Assembly: GCA_023548195.1 (NCBI GenBank) | Contig: JAJHZJ010000532.1 | Location: 1,692,725 to 1,756,724, forward strand | Source of the DNA: Bettongia penicillata ogilbyi | Taxonomy: Eukaryota; Chordata; Mammalia; Diprotodontia; Potoroidae | Reading direction: 5' to 3' | Length of the DNA: 64,000 nucleotides | Shown: positions 23,500 through 34,830 of the stretch, in pieces | Position numbering within the stretch: the stretch's first letter is position 1 | Layout of the letters: each line of letters opens with the position of its first letter | The notes under the pieces: model-generated | Database searches by the model: none | What the model saw: the letters and a program-made list of their open reading frames with translations, nothing else | What the model was told of the DNA's origin: nothing | Translations under genes and position numbers: made by a program

Positions 23500-24589
23500 T
23501 TAAAGTTTCTGGAATGCTTACTTTAGAAATTCTTGGTGCCCTTCTCCCCTCCCCCGCACCCAATGATTTATTCTTCTCTTTGTCTCAGTTTTAATGAAAC
23601 TGTGGTGTGTTTGCACCTCAATTCACATAGGAAAGCATCACTTCATTATGGAAATTGGAAAAGGAGACAAAATAAAAAATTAACGGGACCTGTTCCCTTG
23701 TATCGTATGATGCTGATAAATTACTTCAGCTGCATCATCGTTCTTCGTTACTGATAACAGTTGCTACCTTGGTAGCGGGCAACTCTGTTAGAGATGAATG
23801 TGCAATGTAGCCGGTGTCCTAGGTGAAGAATGCCCTGTGAAATCCTGCCCTTTGGTGCCTTTCCTCTATTTGATTAGGGGATAATAATTCAGGAGCCTGG
23901 CTTGAAGTGGATTCTCAGGCTCATTTCCGAGGGGGCAGGAGGGAAAGAGACAGACAGATTGATCTTGCTTTCTTTACTTAATCAGAAAGAATTTTTTGAG
24001 GTTTGCCTTGTCTGATTGACCTGTTGCTTCTCAAAGCTCAAGTTGAAAATAAAACCCTGGAATTTATTGAGTTTTCAGAGAGAAATTTTCATTGCCCTAA
24101 TGATTTTGGTGTAGAATGCTGTGGTTATATAGATTGACTCATTTATTTTCTTCCTTCATGAAAGTTCTCTCCCCTTCCCTCATTCTGACAACAAAATAAA
24201 GAAAAGCATTTTCTTCACATCATTCTTTCTCCATCCCTTCTCCCAAGTAGAGCCAGATCTTGATTAGTACAAATAATGAATCCCTTGAAATGGTAGCATG
24301 TAGTCATATTTGCACTATTCGAAGTAATAATCGTATAAAAATCTGGTCATTTGTTCCAGTCCAGTGAGATATGTGGTGAGAATTTGAATAACGCGACCCG
24401 CAGCCGCATTCTTCATTCGCACTAAGCGGGACCTGGCTGCATATCCTTTTTTATCCTCCTTTTCCCCTCACCACTCTCCAAATATTCAGAGCATGTGATA
24501 ACCATGAGGCTTCCAGACAAGGAACCCTGGTGTTTTCTCTCCTCAAGGGACAGTGACTCCTTTATGCAAAAGCAAATGGATGGAATATT
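23500..24589. promoter_or_regulatory. Repeat-poor block, candidate conserved non-coding DNA
   Basis: About 1.1 kb without recognisable repeats. It includes 'gattaggggataataattca', 'cagacagattgatcttgc' and 'tgattgacctgttgc', which look like homeodomain/PBX-type cores. A CpG-bearing patch sits at about 24,390-24,430 ('aacgcgacccgcagccgc'). Regulatory function is inference only. Confidence 0.2.
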
Positions 24590-24690
24590 TATGTTCCAGT
24601 CTACTTTGCCACTGATTCCTGTGTAACTTCAGAAAAGTCATGTTACTTTACTGTGTGATGATGAAGATACTCAAGATTAATAAAGTTAGA
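24590..24690 (+). repeat. MIR, sense, diverged
   Basis: 'agtctactttgccactgatt', 'gtgtaacttcagaaaagtca' and 'tgatgatgaagatactcaag' follow the MIR core. Confidence 0.55.
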
Positions 24691-24849
24691 TGCCTGTAGA
24701 ATATTCTGCCCATTCCCTGCCCTCTTCTCCCCCCAACCCTAAAGCAACATTCACTTTTAGAATGAAAATTACTAGAGTAAATACAGCTACTCTCTCCCAG
24801 CTCCAATTTGAACTTATCACCAACCACGATTCGTGGAATGACTATCGTC

Positions 24850-25085
24850 TAGGGGTTTCTAGATGGTTTCTAGATGATAGCGTGCTGAGCCCGGAATCAG
24901 GAAGACCTGAGTTCAATTCTGACCTCAGACACTTACTAGCTGTGTGATTCTGAAAGTCATCTAACCTCATAAAATGGAGATAATGATAATAACACCTGCC
25001 CGCAAATCAAATGAGATGTTAATGTAAAATACTTAGCACAGTCCAAGGACACAGAGAAGGTGTTGTATGAATATAAGCTATTATT
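24850..25085 (+). repeat. tRNA-headed CORE-SINE/MIR-like copy, sense
   Basis: 'gatgatagcgtgctgagccc', 'gacctgagttcaattctgac', 'cttactagctgtgtgattct' and then a MIR-like 3' end 'aaatgagatgttaatgtaaa' with 'gaaggtgttgtatgaatata'. The head is SINE-like and the end is MIR-like. Confidence 0.75.
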
Positions 25086-25477
25086 GCCGTCATCACTATC
25101 ATTACTATTACTACGTAACAGATGTGATTATCAGGGATTTCTTTGGAGGTCCTGGATTTATGGAGGCCACTTCTGTCTTGGTCTCCATGATTAGATTCTT
25201 TACAATTCAGATCCTAAATTTGACTCTTCCTTGTGTAGCAGATAAAGTATTTGCTCTTTCTCTTATATATACATATATGTGTATGTATCATCCATTCAAG
25301 TCCTACTCAGATTCCTCAGTGTGATGTGGTGTCTCTAAGATTGTGCCAGAACAGTGCAAACTCTAAAATTATATTTTTCCCCTGAGAACTTCAGGAAGTT
25401 CTCTACAACATGCAGGTAGATGTCCCATGATGCATTGGGAAGAGAGTGCCCATGCATGACATCACAGGACTTTTCAC

Positions 25478-25870
25478 AGAGTCAGAGAATCTAAGATCTG
25501 TAAGGGACCTCAGAGGCCATCTAGTGCAACCCATACCTGACCCATGTCCTTTCTACAACATCTGCAACGAGTGATTTGACACATCTAAAAATTGTCACTC
25601 CTTGCTCCTAGGTCTCCTCTGTGAGTCAGGAAAAGTAGTTTTCATCCTCCTCCCACAGGATGGTTCTTTCTCAAATTTGATAATGGCTATTCTCCTCTCC
25701 CTAGCTCTTTTCTTTTATAAGCTAACCACTCCCAAGTTCCTCTATATAATCTTCATATTTTCCCATCCTTGTATCATCATGGCTGCCATCTTTTGAACAT
25801 AGCTAAGATAGTTTATGGACTCCCTGTCATAGGATGCCTGGAGTTGAACACTGTTCCAGATAGAGGCTGA
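25478..25870 (-). repeat. CR1/L3 LINE 3' region, antisense
   Basis: 'tcagagaatctaagatctgt', 'aagggacctcagaggccatc', 'cactccttgctcctaggtct', then 'aagttcctctatataatctt', is the antisense of the CR1/L3 3' region. L3 is an ancient, inactive CR1-clade LINE. Strongly diverged, with no open ORF. Confidence 0.65.
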
Positions 25871-26014
25871 CCAAGGAAGAAATAAAAAACATTGGACTGT
25901 GGAGTAGAGCGTGTGTGCATGTATGGGGGCTCACAAGTGCATGTATACACAGACAGCCATACAGATACGTAGAGGGATAGTGACTACACCTATGAATTAA
26001 TTAGCCTAAGCAAC

Positions 26015-26200
26015 TCCAGGTGAGAAAACTCTACCAATGCAGGTTGCTACCTTCTCTTCAACTCCTATAGTCTTAAGGAGTTGCCTCACTGACAAAAGAA
26101 GTAGCTTGCCCAAGGTCACACAAGTAATACACAATAAAGGGAGGATTTGAACCCAGGTCTCCATGGCTTCAAGATTGGCTCCACTATTACCATTCTGCAT
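26015..26200 (-). repeat. MIR, antisense
   Basis: 'agcttgcccaaggtcacaca' and 'ggatttgaacccaggtctcc' are typical reversed MIR. Confidence 0.75.
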
Positions 26201-26529
26201 GTGTCTGCTTGCTTACTTGCTTGCTTGGTGACTTCATTTTCCATCAATAACTCTGTGCTTACCCTATCCTAGGGTAAGCTGAGCACATGAAATCTTCGCC
26301 ATGCTGCCTGACTCAGCTCCCTTCCCTCTCCCCTCTCATTGGAGGACAGAGCAATAAATTCCTCCCAAAGCCTTCCTTCATGGAGGGCTCAGGATTTTCA
26401 GACTGTTCCAAGTAACTCTCCATTTTCCATCAATGGCTCTGGTTGGTTTTGGCTCCATGAAATAAGATGGCCCCCCCACCTACCACCCCCTTCTCTTCCC
26501 ACAGTTTTTTTGCTTCCTGTTGTGTGATA

Positions 26530-26600
26530 TCTTCCCCTATTAGATTGTAAGGTCCTTGAGGGCAGGAATTGTCTGAGATAGTATTAGCTCATTTGGCCTC
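26530..26600 (+). repeat. LINE-2 3' fragment, sense
   Basis: 'attagattgtaaggtccttg' plus 'agggcaggaattgtctgaga' is a well-preserved L2 block. Confidence 0.75.
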
Positions 26601-27844
26601 CACGTTACACTGTGGGCTCATACTCAAGTTTTCATAGGAACTGTTACAGCCCAGCTCTACTGCTCCCATCCTGTACTTTGAGAGATTGATACATGGATAT
26701 ATTTTATTTTCCAAAGTGCGATTATTGGAACAGATGTGTAAAAGGGTGGATTGAATTTCCCAAGATCAAATGTGGCATAGGAGATTCAGCATAAGGAAAG
26801 AGAACAGTGAAAAGAAACTGAGGAAGGATGGCTTTCAGAAGAAAGGCCTGCTAACAGAATTGGATGCATCTTTTTTTTTTTGCTTTCCCTAGGAATTCCC
26901 CAACTTTATAGACAACTCCGCTCTGTGGGCCACGGATTTCCGTTAGAAATTGTTTTTCTTCCAGATCTGAGTGCATGGAAAAAAAAATTAATTTCCTTGT
27001 TGACGTTATGACTCTGCAGGCTGATTAGTGTTAAGGAAAAAATAAATCCTGAAAGAAGCTATGCAAATGCAATCTCTCCTGTTGCCAAAAATCAGTTACA
27101 GACACAATTGTCCATGTTTATTCCTAACAAGAAAATCAGGGACCACAGTCTGCACAGGTATTTGGTGCCTGGAAAAGAAGAAATGGAAATCTTCCCTATA
27201 TACCTGGTTTCCTTTACCCTCCACCTCAGAAGAACTGACATTTGAACTCCTGTCACCTTTTAAATTTTCTGAAATGCCTGTAAAATATTGGCAAAGTTTA
27301 AACTCATTCCCCTAGCAATATCTCTTTGTGCTTTGAAGTGTCTCAAGCAGACAGATGAGGCAATTAGCTATAAAACTGTGAAAGGCAACCAGGAAAGCAT
27401 AACAGGGTGTAGATGAGTGGTAATAATGAATGAATCAAATTCACGTGGCATATTTCCATTGGTCTGGAACCAATGACCAGATTTTACACAATTTTAACTT
27501 TGAATAGTGCAAATGAGAACACATGAGAACGTATTCACACTGATTGGGACCAACCTGTAGCTTAATCAGCAGATACCAGAGGTGGGGCCTGTAGGAAGGC
27601 CCTAGATGCAGGCTTACTCATTGATTACGTTAAATAAAAGACTGAAGAATATTTTGTTGTCATCTCCAGAATCAGTGTGACAGCCTCAGGAAGAGACCAG
27701 AACTGTATCCAATCTCTGGGTAGAAATATACTCCATATGATGTAGAAAAAAATTCATTGCTGCTTTCAACTCTCCCAAGCATTAAATTTCCTTAAAAAAC
27801 ATGTCAACTCATTTTCAATAGACATTAAAAATAGATGATGTTCA
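26601..27844. other. Unassigned stretch with a CCAAT palindrome
   Basis: Repeat-poor. At about 27,457-27,477 an inverted pair of CCAAT boxes occurs ('cattggtctggaaccaatg', 7-base arms around a 5-base centre). No gene recognised. Confidence 0.35.
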
Positions 27845-28030
27845 TAGAAGATCATAGTACTCAGAACTGAAAGGGATCTCAGTGACTGTAACTGTCAACC
27901 TGACCAAAAATCCCCTTGGCAACATTCCCGACAAATGACTAATCAGCCTTTGTCTGAAGACCTCTAGTGACACTGTATCCTAAAGCAGGTCATTCTCCTT
28001 TGGGATAGTTCTAATTAGTAGACAGGCTTT
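27845..28030 (-). repeat. CR1/L3 LINE 3' region, antisense
   Basis: 'gaactgaaagggatctcagt', 'ggcaacattcccgacaaatg', 'gtctgaagacctctagtgac' and 'ggtcattctcctttgggata' are the antisense CR1/L3 3' blocks in order. Confidence 0.7.
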
Positions 28031-28138
28031 TAAAATACACAGTGTTCAAAAGCTTAAAACTGTACTAGGAAGTTTTTTATTCTTTTTTTTCCCCTTAATT
28101 CTGTCCTCCCCTATATGCTCTCCAACTTATCTTTGAAA

Positions 28139-28310
28139 GAATGAATGAATGAATAAATGAATGAGTGAGTGAAAAAGCACTTACTAACTAGATACTATGT
28201 GCCAAGTATCATTCTAAGTACTAGAGATACAAATGGAATTATGAGACAGTCCTTATTCTAAAGGGTTCACATTCCAACTGGGGAGAAATTATGTATAAAA
28301 GAAAATTCAA
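28139..28310 (-). repeat. LINE-2 3' end, antisense, with (GAAT)n run
   Basis: A short (GAAT)n run leads into 'actatgtgccaagtatcatt', 'tactagagatacaaatggaa' and 'gggttcacattccaactggg', the reversed L2 tail. Confidence 0.7.
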
Positions 28311-28734
28311 TTGCAGAGCATTTGAAAAAGCCCAGAAGACCTAAGTATTCAGTGTGGATGTGGATGGTCAGGCCCAGAAGACCTTAAGTTCCATCAGTAG
28401 ATTAGCTAACAGGGAGGGCAAAGTTCTGGAGCCCTAGAGGTCCTTATGAAGCAGTGGCAGGGCAGATGAAAAGGCCTGACTGTCCTTCATCTCACCAGAA
28501 GGAACAGATTAGATAACTCTTGTCTCATTTAAGCTGTTGATCTTTTCAACCTGAGAATAAGACTTTATTAATCCCTACTAAAATAATTTTATAGCTCCTA
28601 TCCAATGCTCTAATCACTTGAGATTTAATTTTTTTTTGAGGGGGGAAATCTGAATTCATCTATTATATGAGCCATCCTCAGCTTCAGATGATTTATAATT
28701 CTGATAAACTTATTTGAGGAGTAGGAAATGGAAA

Positions 28735-28845
28735 AATGGAGAAAAAAAATTGCAAACCACTCCAGTATCTTTGCCAAGAAAACCCCAAATGGGGTCACGA
28801 AGAGTCACAAACAACTGAAAACGATTGAACACTACCACAATAATC
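28735..28845 (+). mobile_element. RTE-tailed SINE, 3' part only, sense
   Basis: 'ttgcaaaccactccagtatc', 'tttgccaagaaaaccccaaa' and 'tcacgaagagtcacaaacaa' are the SINE tail. The tRNA head is missing. Confidence 0.8.
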
Positions 28846-28859
28846 TGTTGTTATCCAAG

Positions 28860-29110
28860 TCAATGATGGAAAAAAACAGGGTTGAACACATATCCCTATG
28901 ACTCTTTGGGTCTGACCCTTCAACAGCTTCTGAATTATACCTGCTTTATTGTCTAGCACATATCTCTCCATTTTTCAATGAGGTTATCATGAAAGACTTC
29001 ATCAAATGCTTTGCTTAAATCTAGCTATACTACATCTGCTCTACTGTTCTACCAATCTAGTAACCTTGTCACCAAATAAGGGCCAGTTTGCCAGTTTAAT
29101 AATACCTTCT
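28860..29110 (-). repeat. CR1/L3 LINE internal part, antisense
   Basis: 'tatccctatgactctttggg', 'catgaaagacttcatcaaat', 'gctttgcttaaatctagcta' and 'accaatctagtaaccttgtc' match the reversed CR1/L3 coding region. Confidence 0.7.
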
Positions 29111-30499
29111 CATTCCTAACTATATTTTCATTTTCAAAACATTCATTGTGTCTTCTACCTCCAGACGTTCAAGATATTTTGTTTTTGTTTATAAGCATAG
29201 CATTTGTAACGCTGTTCTTTATCAATATAATTTCACAATAACTTCATTAATAAATTATAACCAACTCAACCCTTGTGAAAATATATCATAATGTTGCTTA
29301 GCCAATCGGTCAAATTGCAACTTTTATCATTACAGAACTAACTGCCCCCTCTAACACCGTTTCACCTAACATTGTTTTCAGTGATTCATTTAACTCACAT
29401 TAGGTAAAATGTTCTTGCTATAAATTATGAGAATGAGTTGAAAAACTAAGTATGATCCATGTAATATCAACTAGACCCCCCCCAAAAGTAACAAATCAAA
29501 ACATAAAGTACAATTTCTAAGCCCTTAAAATAAAGATAAGAGACATTGTCGGAGGGGTTAGGTTTGATTTTTGTTTTAAATACTACATGAGGGATACCCT
29601 ATTGTCAGCAAATTAGATAAATAAAAACCAGAAATGATTACATTCTTTACAAAAGAATTCATGGCAGACTTCTCTACCGTTTGGGCTTATTGTGAACTTT
29701 GAAGCATTACATACTCTTATTATAATAAATAGTAAGCCCCCAGTGATATATTTTAAGTAATTTTATTTACAAAACAAAAACGCCCATTTTTCTGGAATAA
29801 ATCTACTGGAAAATACTAGATGCACCTCTATTTATATGGAAGACCCAAGGGACCTCCCAATAAATGGAGCTTAAGGTTATTATTATAAGGATTATAATTT
29901 GAAGAAATATGGACTAAGTTTCCTATGATTCAAACTGATGCTAAGCCTTTCATAGTGGTTTTTAAAATTATCATTAGTACTCTCTTACTGTGTAGTGATT
30001 AGATATTATATATTCTGTCCATAACTCTCCTGGTATGGAATAATGTTTTCCTTGTCCTTAGTGATCCAAGCTAACTGCTATTGGTATTACCTCTTCATTT
30101 TTTGTCATATATACTAGTTGGAAATTGCTTTAATCAGAGCTCTTTAGTTTGCAATAAAGAAAACTGTTTATTAGTCAACTCTCTCTAGCAATTGTTAATA
30201 AGACAATTAAAAAATCTCTGATACTCTCCACATTTATTTATCAACCTGAGTACTTTATTAAATTTAAAAACATGAAGATATTTTACAGACATTTTTCATC
30301 CTAAAGCTTTTTGTATCATCATTGTTCACTGTATTATCGATGATCTGCCACCTAAAAAACCAAACTTAATTGAAATAAAAAATGAAAATGTGCTGTCCTT
30401 CCTCAAAATCGAATGAGTTGAAAAGGATGTATATTAAAGGTCTCGTACTCCAGTGCCACTTGATACATCAATTGTGTCTACAACATGCCTTATGGGTAC
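29111..30499. other. AT-rich unassigned stretch
   Basis: About 1.4 kb of AT-rich DNA. No repeat or gene that I can name; remnants of old LINE are possible. Confidence 0.35.
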
Positions 30500-30850
30500 A
30501 TAGCGAGGCTCCAGTTAGACAGCAGCAGTGATAGAAAACTCACTAACCATTAGTCAAATCATTCCATTTTCAGACAGCACTAATTGTCAAGCTCTTTCTT
30601 ATAGTCAGTAAAACTATATTTCCTTATCTTTCATCACATTCTGCTTTTTGCAGACACACAAAAATCAACCTTATCCCTCTTTCATATGACAGCTCCTTGA
30701 TATATGAAAATAGTTACCATGACTCTCTTAAGTCTTTACTTCTTTGGGATTCACACATTCCATCACTTCAATCAATCTTCATATGATATTGTTTCATGTT
30801 CTCTCACTGTCTTGGTCCTCCTTTTCAAATTAATATAACAACATAATGCA
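30500..30850 (-). repeat. CR1/L3 LINE 3' region, antisense
   Basis: 'actcactaaccattagtcaa', 'ccattttcagacagcactaa', 'ttgtcaagctctttcttata' and 'ctctttcatatgacagctcc' follow the CR1/L3 order. Related sequence may continue to about 31,250. Confidence 0.65.
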
Positions 30851-31302
30851 ATCTGACCACACAGAAAAGAGCAGGACCATCACCTAATGATGCGGTCAAG
30901 ATGACATTTGCTCTTGTGGCAGCCCTGATATACTATGCATTAATATTTACTGAGCCTGCAGTACATTAAACCCTTTGATAGCTACAGTTTGGTGACATCT
31001 TTGTGATTCTTGACTCCTGTAGTTGATTTTTTGAACCAGAATGCTTAGCTTTACATTTAATTCCATTAAGCTTTATTTTATCAGTCATCTGAATAGTCTG
31101 TCTGTGGCTTTTTGAAAAATTTAATTTAATCCTTTTGTCTATCTCTTCATCACCTAGTGTAGTATTGAACACAAAGCAAATACTTAATAACTTTTTGATC
31201 AATTGAATTGAATTATTGTGTCCCGATTTTATCATCCAAAATACTGACAGTTAATCATTCCATCTGTAAATTTAATATGTTTGTTCTAAAATATCATATA
31301 AT

Positions 31303-31420
31303 CAATTGATGAATAAGATTTATGAAGTACCTGCCAAGTTTCAGGCACTGTACTTGGTGCAAGAAGGAAATGAAATAGTCATTGCTCTCAAGGAGCTTAC
31401 ATTCCAATGGGAGAAAAAAT
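31303..31420 (-). repeat. LINE-2 3' end, antisense
   Basis: 'gatttatgaagtacctgcca', 'tcaggcactgtacttggtgc' and 'ctcaaggagcttacattcca' are the reversed L2 tail. A sense L2-like tail ('tttgtatccccacagccctg') follows at 31,456-31,510. Confidence 0.7.
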
Positions 31421-31589
31421 GTAAGTGCCTTGCGTGCAGCAGTTGCTTTCTTCTTTTGTATCCCCACAGCCCTGTACAGGGGTTGGCACAAAATAGACAC
31501 TTAATAACTGATTATAGGATTGAAAGTCTTTGATAAAAACACGGAACATAATGCTTAGAGCAGGGCCGGTGGACTGTGTATAAATATCT

Positions 31590-32290
31590 TTCAAAAGATT
31601 CATATTGATGCATTAATCAACACTCCTTGCATTTAACCAGTTCCAGGTTCACCCAACTTGAGTTGTCATATAGCCCACATTTCTCCATCTTGGATTTTCC
31701 TGTTGTTATTGAGTCATTTCAGTTGTGTCCGACTCTTTGTGACACCACTTGAGGTTTTCTTGATAAGGATACTGGAGTGGCTTTCCATTTTCTTCTCCAG
31801 TTCATTTTACAGATGAGAAAACTGAGGCAAACAGGGTTAACTGACTTGCCCTAAGTGTCTGTGGCCAGATTTGAACTCATGAAGGTGACCCTTACTCCAG
31901 GCCTGGGGCTCTACTGCACCACCTAGCTGCCCTTCCATTTTGTTCCCAAGGATGTAATTGGAGGTGTTTGCCAAAAGTCTTGCTAAAATCTAAATGTGAT
32001 ATGTCTATTTATCTACCAGTCTGATAACTATTAAAAAAGGAAATCAGGTTAGCCTGGTGTGACTTGTTCTTATGAATCCATGCTGGTTCCTAATGGTCAC
32101 TGCTTTTCTTTTTAGGTACTCACAAGCCATACACATTATCAGTTAAACATTGTGATGTAGAGTCAGTGGGTTTGCAGAATCTGCCTCCTATCTATCTTTT
32201 AAAAATCAAGGCTTTGTCAGTCTCTGGCCTTCTCCAATCTCAAAAATCACCACCAACTCAATGATAATATCTGGGTTGTTTGTTTGTTTT
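31590..32290 (-). repeat. CR1/L3 LINE, antisense, interrupted by a SINE
   Basis: Left part ends with 'cccacatttctccatcttgg'. Right part (from 31,934) continues with 'caaaagtcttgctaaaatct', 'ataactattaaaaaaggaaa', 'caggttagcctggtgtgact' and 'aatccatgctggttcctaat'. Both parts are consecutive in the CR1/L3 ORF region. The SINE at 31,701-31,933 splits them. Confidence 0.8.
31701..31933 (-). mobile_element. tRNA-derived SINE (RTE-tailed), antisense, full length
   Basis: Tail first: 'ttcagttgtgtccgactctt', 'gaggttttcttgataaggat', 'actggagtggctttccattt'. Then 'acagatgagaaaactgaggc', 'tgacttgccctaagtg' and the reversed tRNA-like head 'ccacctagctgccc'. Inserted in an L3. Confidence 0.92.
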
Positions 32291-32344
32291 TAATGTTCTA
32301 GAATGTGACTGGGCTAGACCAAAAGATTCAAATTCATTTAGGAT

Positions 32345-32790
32345 TACTCAGTCAACAAATATTTATTAAGTACCTACTAGGGGAAGCTAGGTGGTGCAGT
32401 GGACAGAGCACCAGTGCAGGAGTCAGGAGGACCTGAGTTCAAATCTCACCTCAGACACTTGACACTCACTAGCTGTGTGACCTTGGGCAAGTCACTTAAC
32501 CCCAATTGCCTCATCCTGGGTCAGCTCCAGTCATCCTGATGAATATCTGGTCACTGGATTCAAATGGCCCTGGAGGAGAAGTGAGGCTGGTGACCTACAC
32601 AGCCCTCCCTCACTCAAAACAAAGTCAAGTGCAAGTCACCTCATTTCTCTGATGGCATGGTCTTTTTTGGCAATGAAGGAAGAACACACATTAAGTACCT
32701 ATTATGTGCCAGGCCAAGTGTTAAGCACAGGGGAAATAAAGTCAAAAGATAGTCCCTTTCCTTGAGGAACTCATAATAATGGGCTGTTCC
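32345..32790 (-). repeat. LINE-2 3' end, antisense, split by a SINE
   Basis: 'caacaaatatttattaag' with 'tacctacta' lies left of the SINE. 'ttaagtacctattatgtgcc', 'aggccaagtgttaagcacag' and 'ccttgaggaactcataataa' lie right of it. The halves join into one reversed L2 tail. Confidence 0.8.
32380..32689 (+). mobile_element. tRNA-derived SINE with long unique tail, sense, full length
   Basis: Head 'gctaggtggtgcagtggaca' and B-box-like 'gagttcaaatctcacc', then 'tgtgaccttgggcaagtcac', then a ~170-base tail: 'cagtcatcctgatgaatatc', 'gaggagaagtgaggctggtg', 'aagtcaagtgcaagtcacct', 'tggcaatgaaggaag'. It is bounded by a 15-base target duplication at 32,365-32,379 and 32,690-32,704 (one mismatch). Same family as 9,012-9,260; probably MAR1-like. 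Confidence 0.93.
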
Positions 32791-33295
32791 CTAGGATCTT
32801 ATCTCTTTTCCTTTTTTTGGTTCCATCTCAGCCATGTTTATTCTGTTGTTTCCAGTCTTAGTGTTATTTTACTTGATGGAAAAGATGGAAATAAAATAGC
32901 AGTTGAACAGTGCTTCTATTAATGTAGTCTACCTCCAGGAAAGGCCTGCCCCTTCCTCATCCCTTTTGCCCTGAATTTTCATATTCTGATGAAGTCTTGA
33001 TATATGTGTGGACTCGCTCTTTATCAGTGCAGATCACAATCTTCCCACATCCCACATCCTGTGAGATGTCTGACATCTCTTTCATTCTATAGTACAGCCT
33101 CTATCTTGTAATATTTTGAGAGAACCAGGGAAGGCCCTGGTTTGTCCATATAGTATTTCTTCATTCTTCAGTTTCATTCCACAAACATTTGCTGAAGGTG
33201 TGAGTGCCTAGTTCCTAGATGCCTGGCCCATCTTCTCTAATATCTACCTTGTCCATATCTTTACACTACCTCTTATGCATAAGTCATAGGTTACA

Positions 33296-33472
33296 CATTT
33301 AGAGCTGGGCAGGGTCTCAGAGGTCATCTAATCCACCCCTTCATTTTGCAGATGAGGCAACAGGGACAAAGTGGTTAGTGGTTCAGATGACGTAAGTGGT
33401 GGAATTAAGATATGATCCCAGATCCTCTGAGTCCAAATGAAAATCTTTCCACTGTACCATGCTGCCTTCCTG
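33296..33472 (-). repeat. MIR, antisense
   Basis: 'aggtcatctaatccacccct', 'cattttgcagatgaggcaac' and 'ctttccactgtaccatgctg' are reversed MIR. Confidence 0.75.
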
Positions 33473-33849
33473 TCCTGAATACAACTTTAAAAAAATCCTC
33501 TTTTTTATTGTTCTCAGGTTTTCATAAATCTCAATTTGTGTTTACTGGCTACTCTTCAAACAAGTCCATGTCTCTACTTTGTCCCAACTGTTTTTTTGTG
33601 CATGTACTTTTAAAATCAAAGTTCATTTGGGAGTCTTCAATGAAGCTAAATTAGTTTCTTTTTTATGGGGATCATTCAAGATAATAAAATTTTGTTTTCA
33701 GAGTCTCCCATCCTTCTTGAATTATTTTCCACCTTAGAATCTTTGTCCATGTGATAACAGTCATCTTTTCTCTGAATTTTTGGAATGTGCTCTCCTAAAG
33801 TCTAAGCTATCTAGGTGACTAAGAACATCATTCTTTACTTGACTACTGA

Positions 33850-34200
33850 AACCTGCAGGATGATGGAGTAAATTTTCCCCAATATTGCTATGGCATCTAT
33901 TTCACCTACCAAGTCCTCCTTGTTGGCCAGAACTATGTCCAAAGTGCTGACATCATTAGTTCATCCTGTATTCAGAGAAGAAACCATAATAAGGCATAGA
34001 TTTAACAGCTGCTTTGCCTTTAGTGGAATATGATATCCCACAAACACCTGAACTGATTTAAGTTCCTCATTACTACCATATTTTGCCTCTTGGGTAATTT
34101 TGTGGATTCTGTCAAGAACTCATGACCCACTTTTATGGGACTTAGTTATCTATAGTGCATTTCCACAATAGAATCACTCTTCTTTTTTTCCTTTCTTTTC
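33850..34200 (-). repeat. CR1/L3 LINE, more 5' part, antisense
   Basis: 'aagtcctccttgttggccag', 'aactatgtccaaagtgctga' and 'gcctcttgggtaattttgtg' recall the reversed CR1/L3 region upstream of that at 31.6-32.3 kb. Diverged, so moderate confidence. Confidence 0.5.
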
Positions 34201-34519
34201 ATTGTTACCAAATATCCTTTAGTTGATCTAATTCCAATCACCCTTTCTAGCATGGCAGGGGAAGACTGAAATGGGATAAAATCTCACTTAAATGGGTCAC
34301 CTCATGTCCCAAGCACAGGAATAATAACTTATAAATTATCTCATCTACAATAAAAGTTCTAGACTGTTTGATCAAGCTAAAAAGCAGTGTTGACAGACAA
34401 GGGTGGCTGAAAAGCCCTAGAGCCTCCACATTAAATATCTTTTTTTTTTCTTGCTTTGAAATGTAAAGGCACACAGCTCATCATCATAGTCAAAGGGTAT
34501 TTGAGAAAAGATACAGATT

Positions 34520-34830
34520 TCAGCAAATAGATACTGCCAGAGTTATTTCTAACTGAATATTCCATAGGCATCTCAACATGTCCAAAACAGAAATCAGTAC
34601 CTTTCCCTCCAAATTTCTCCTTTCTTAAAATCCCTATCACTATCGTGGGCTTCACCATCTTCCCAGGCACCACGCTTCACAACCCAAGTGTCATCCTCAA
34701 CTTCTCACCCATTCATTCCACATATCCATCTAGTCTGTTGCCAAATACTGTTGAATAAGATGCCTTTGGCTCCTGGTCATAAGGAACCTTACCTCCTCAC
34801 CATTCAGTGGAGAGTTACTAAAGAGCAACT
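34520..34830 (+). repeat. LINE-2 ORF2 region, sense
   Basis: 'catctcaacatgtccaaaac', 'agaaatcagtacctttccct', 'caagtgtcatcctcaacttc', 'cattccacatatccatctag' and 'tgttgccaaatactgttga' match the L2 reverse transcriptase region in order. Frame is broken by stops. Confidence 0.7.

Noticed and set aside
32380..32460. tRNA gene (B-box-like GTTCAAATC and A-box-like head)
   Set aside because: These belong to the tRNA-derived heads of SINEs. No tRNA cloverleaf with acceptor stem is formed.
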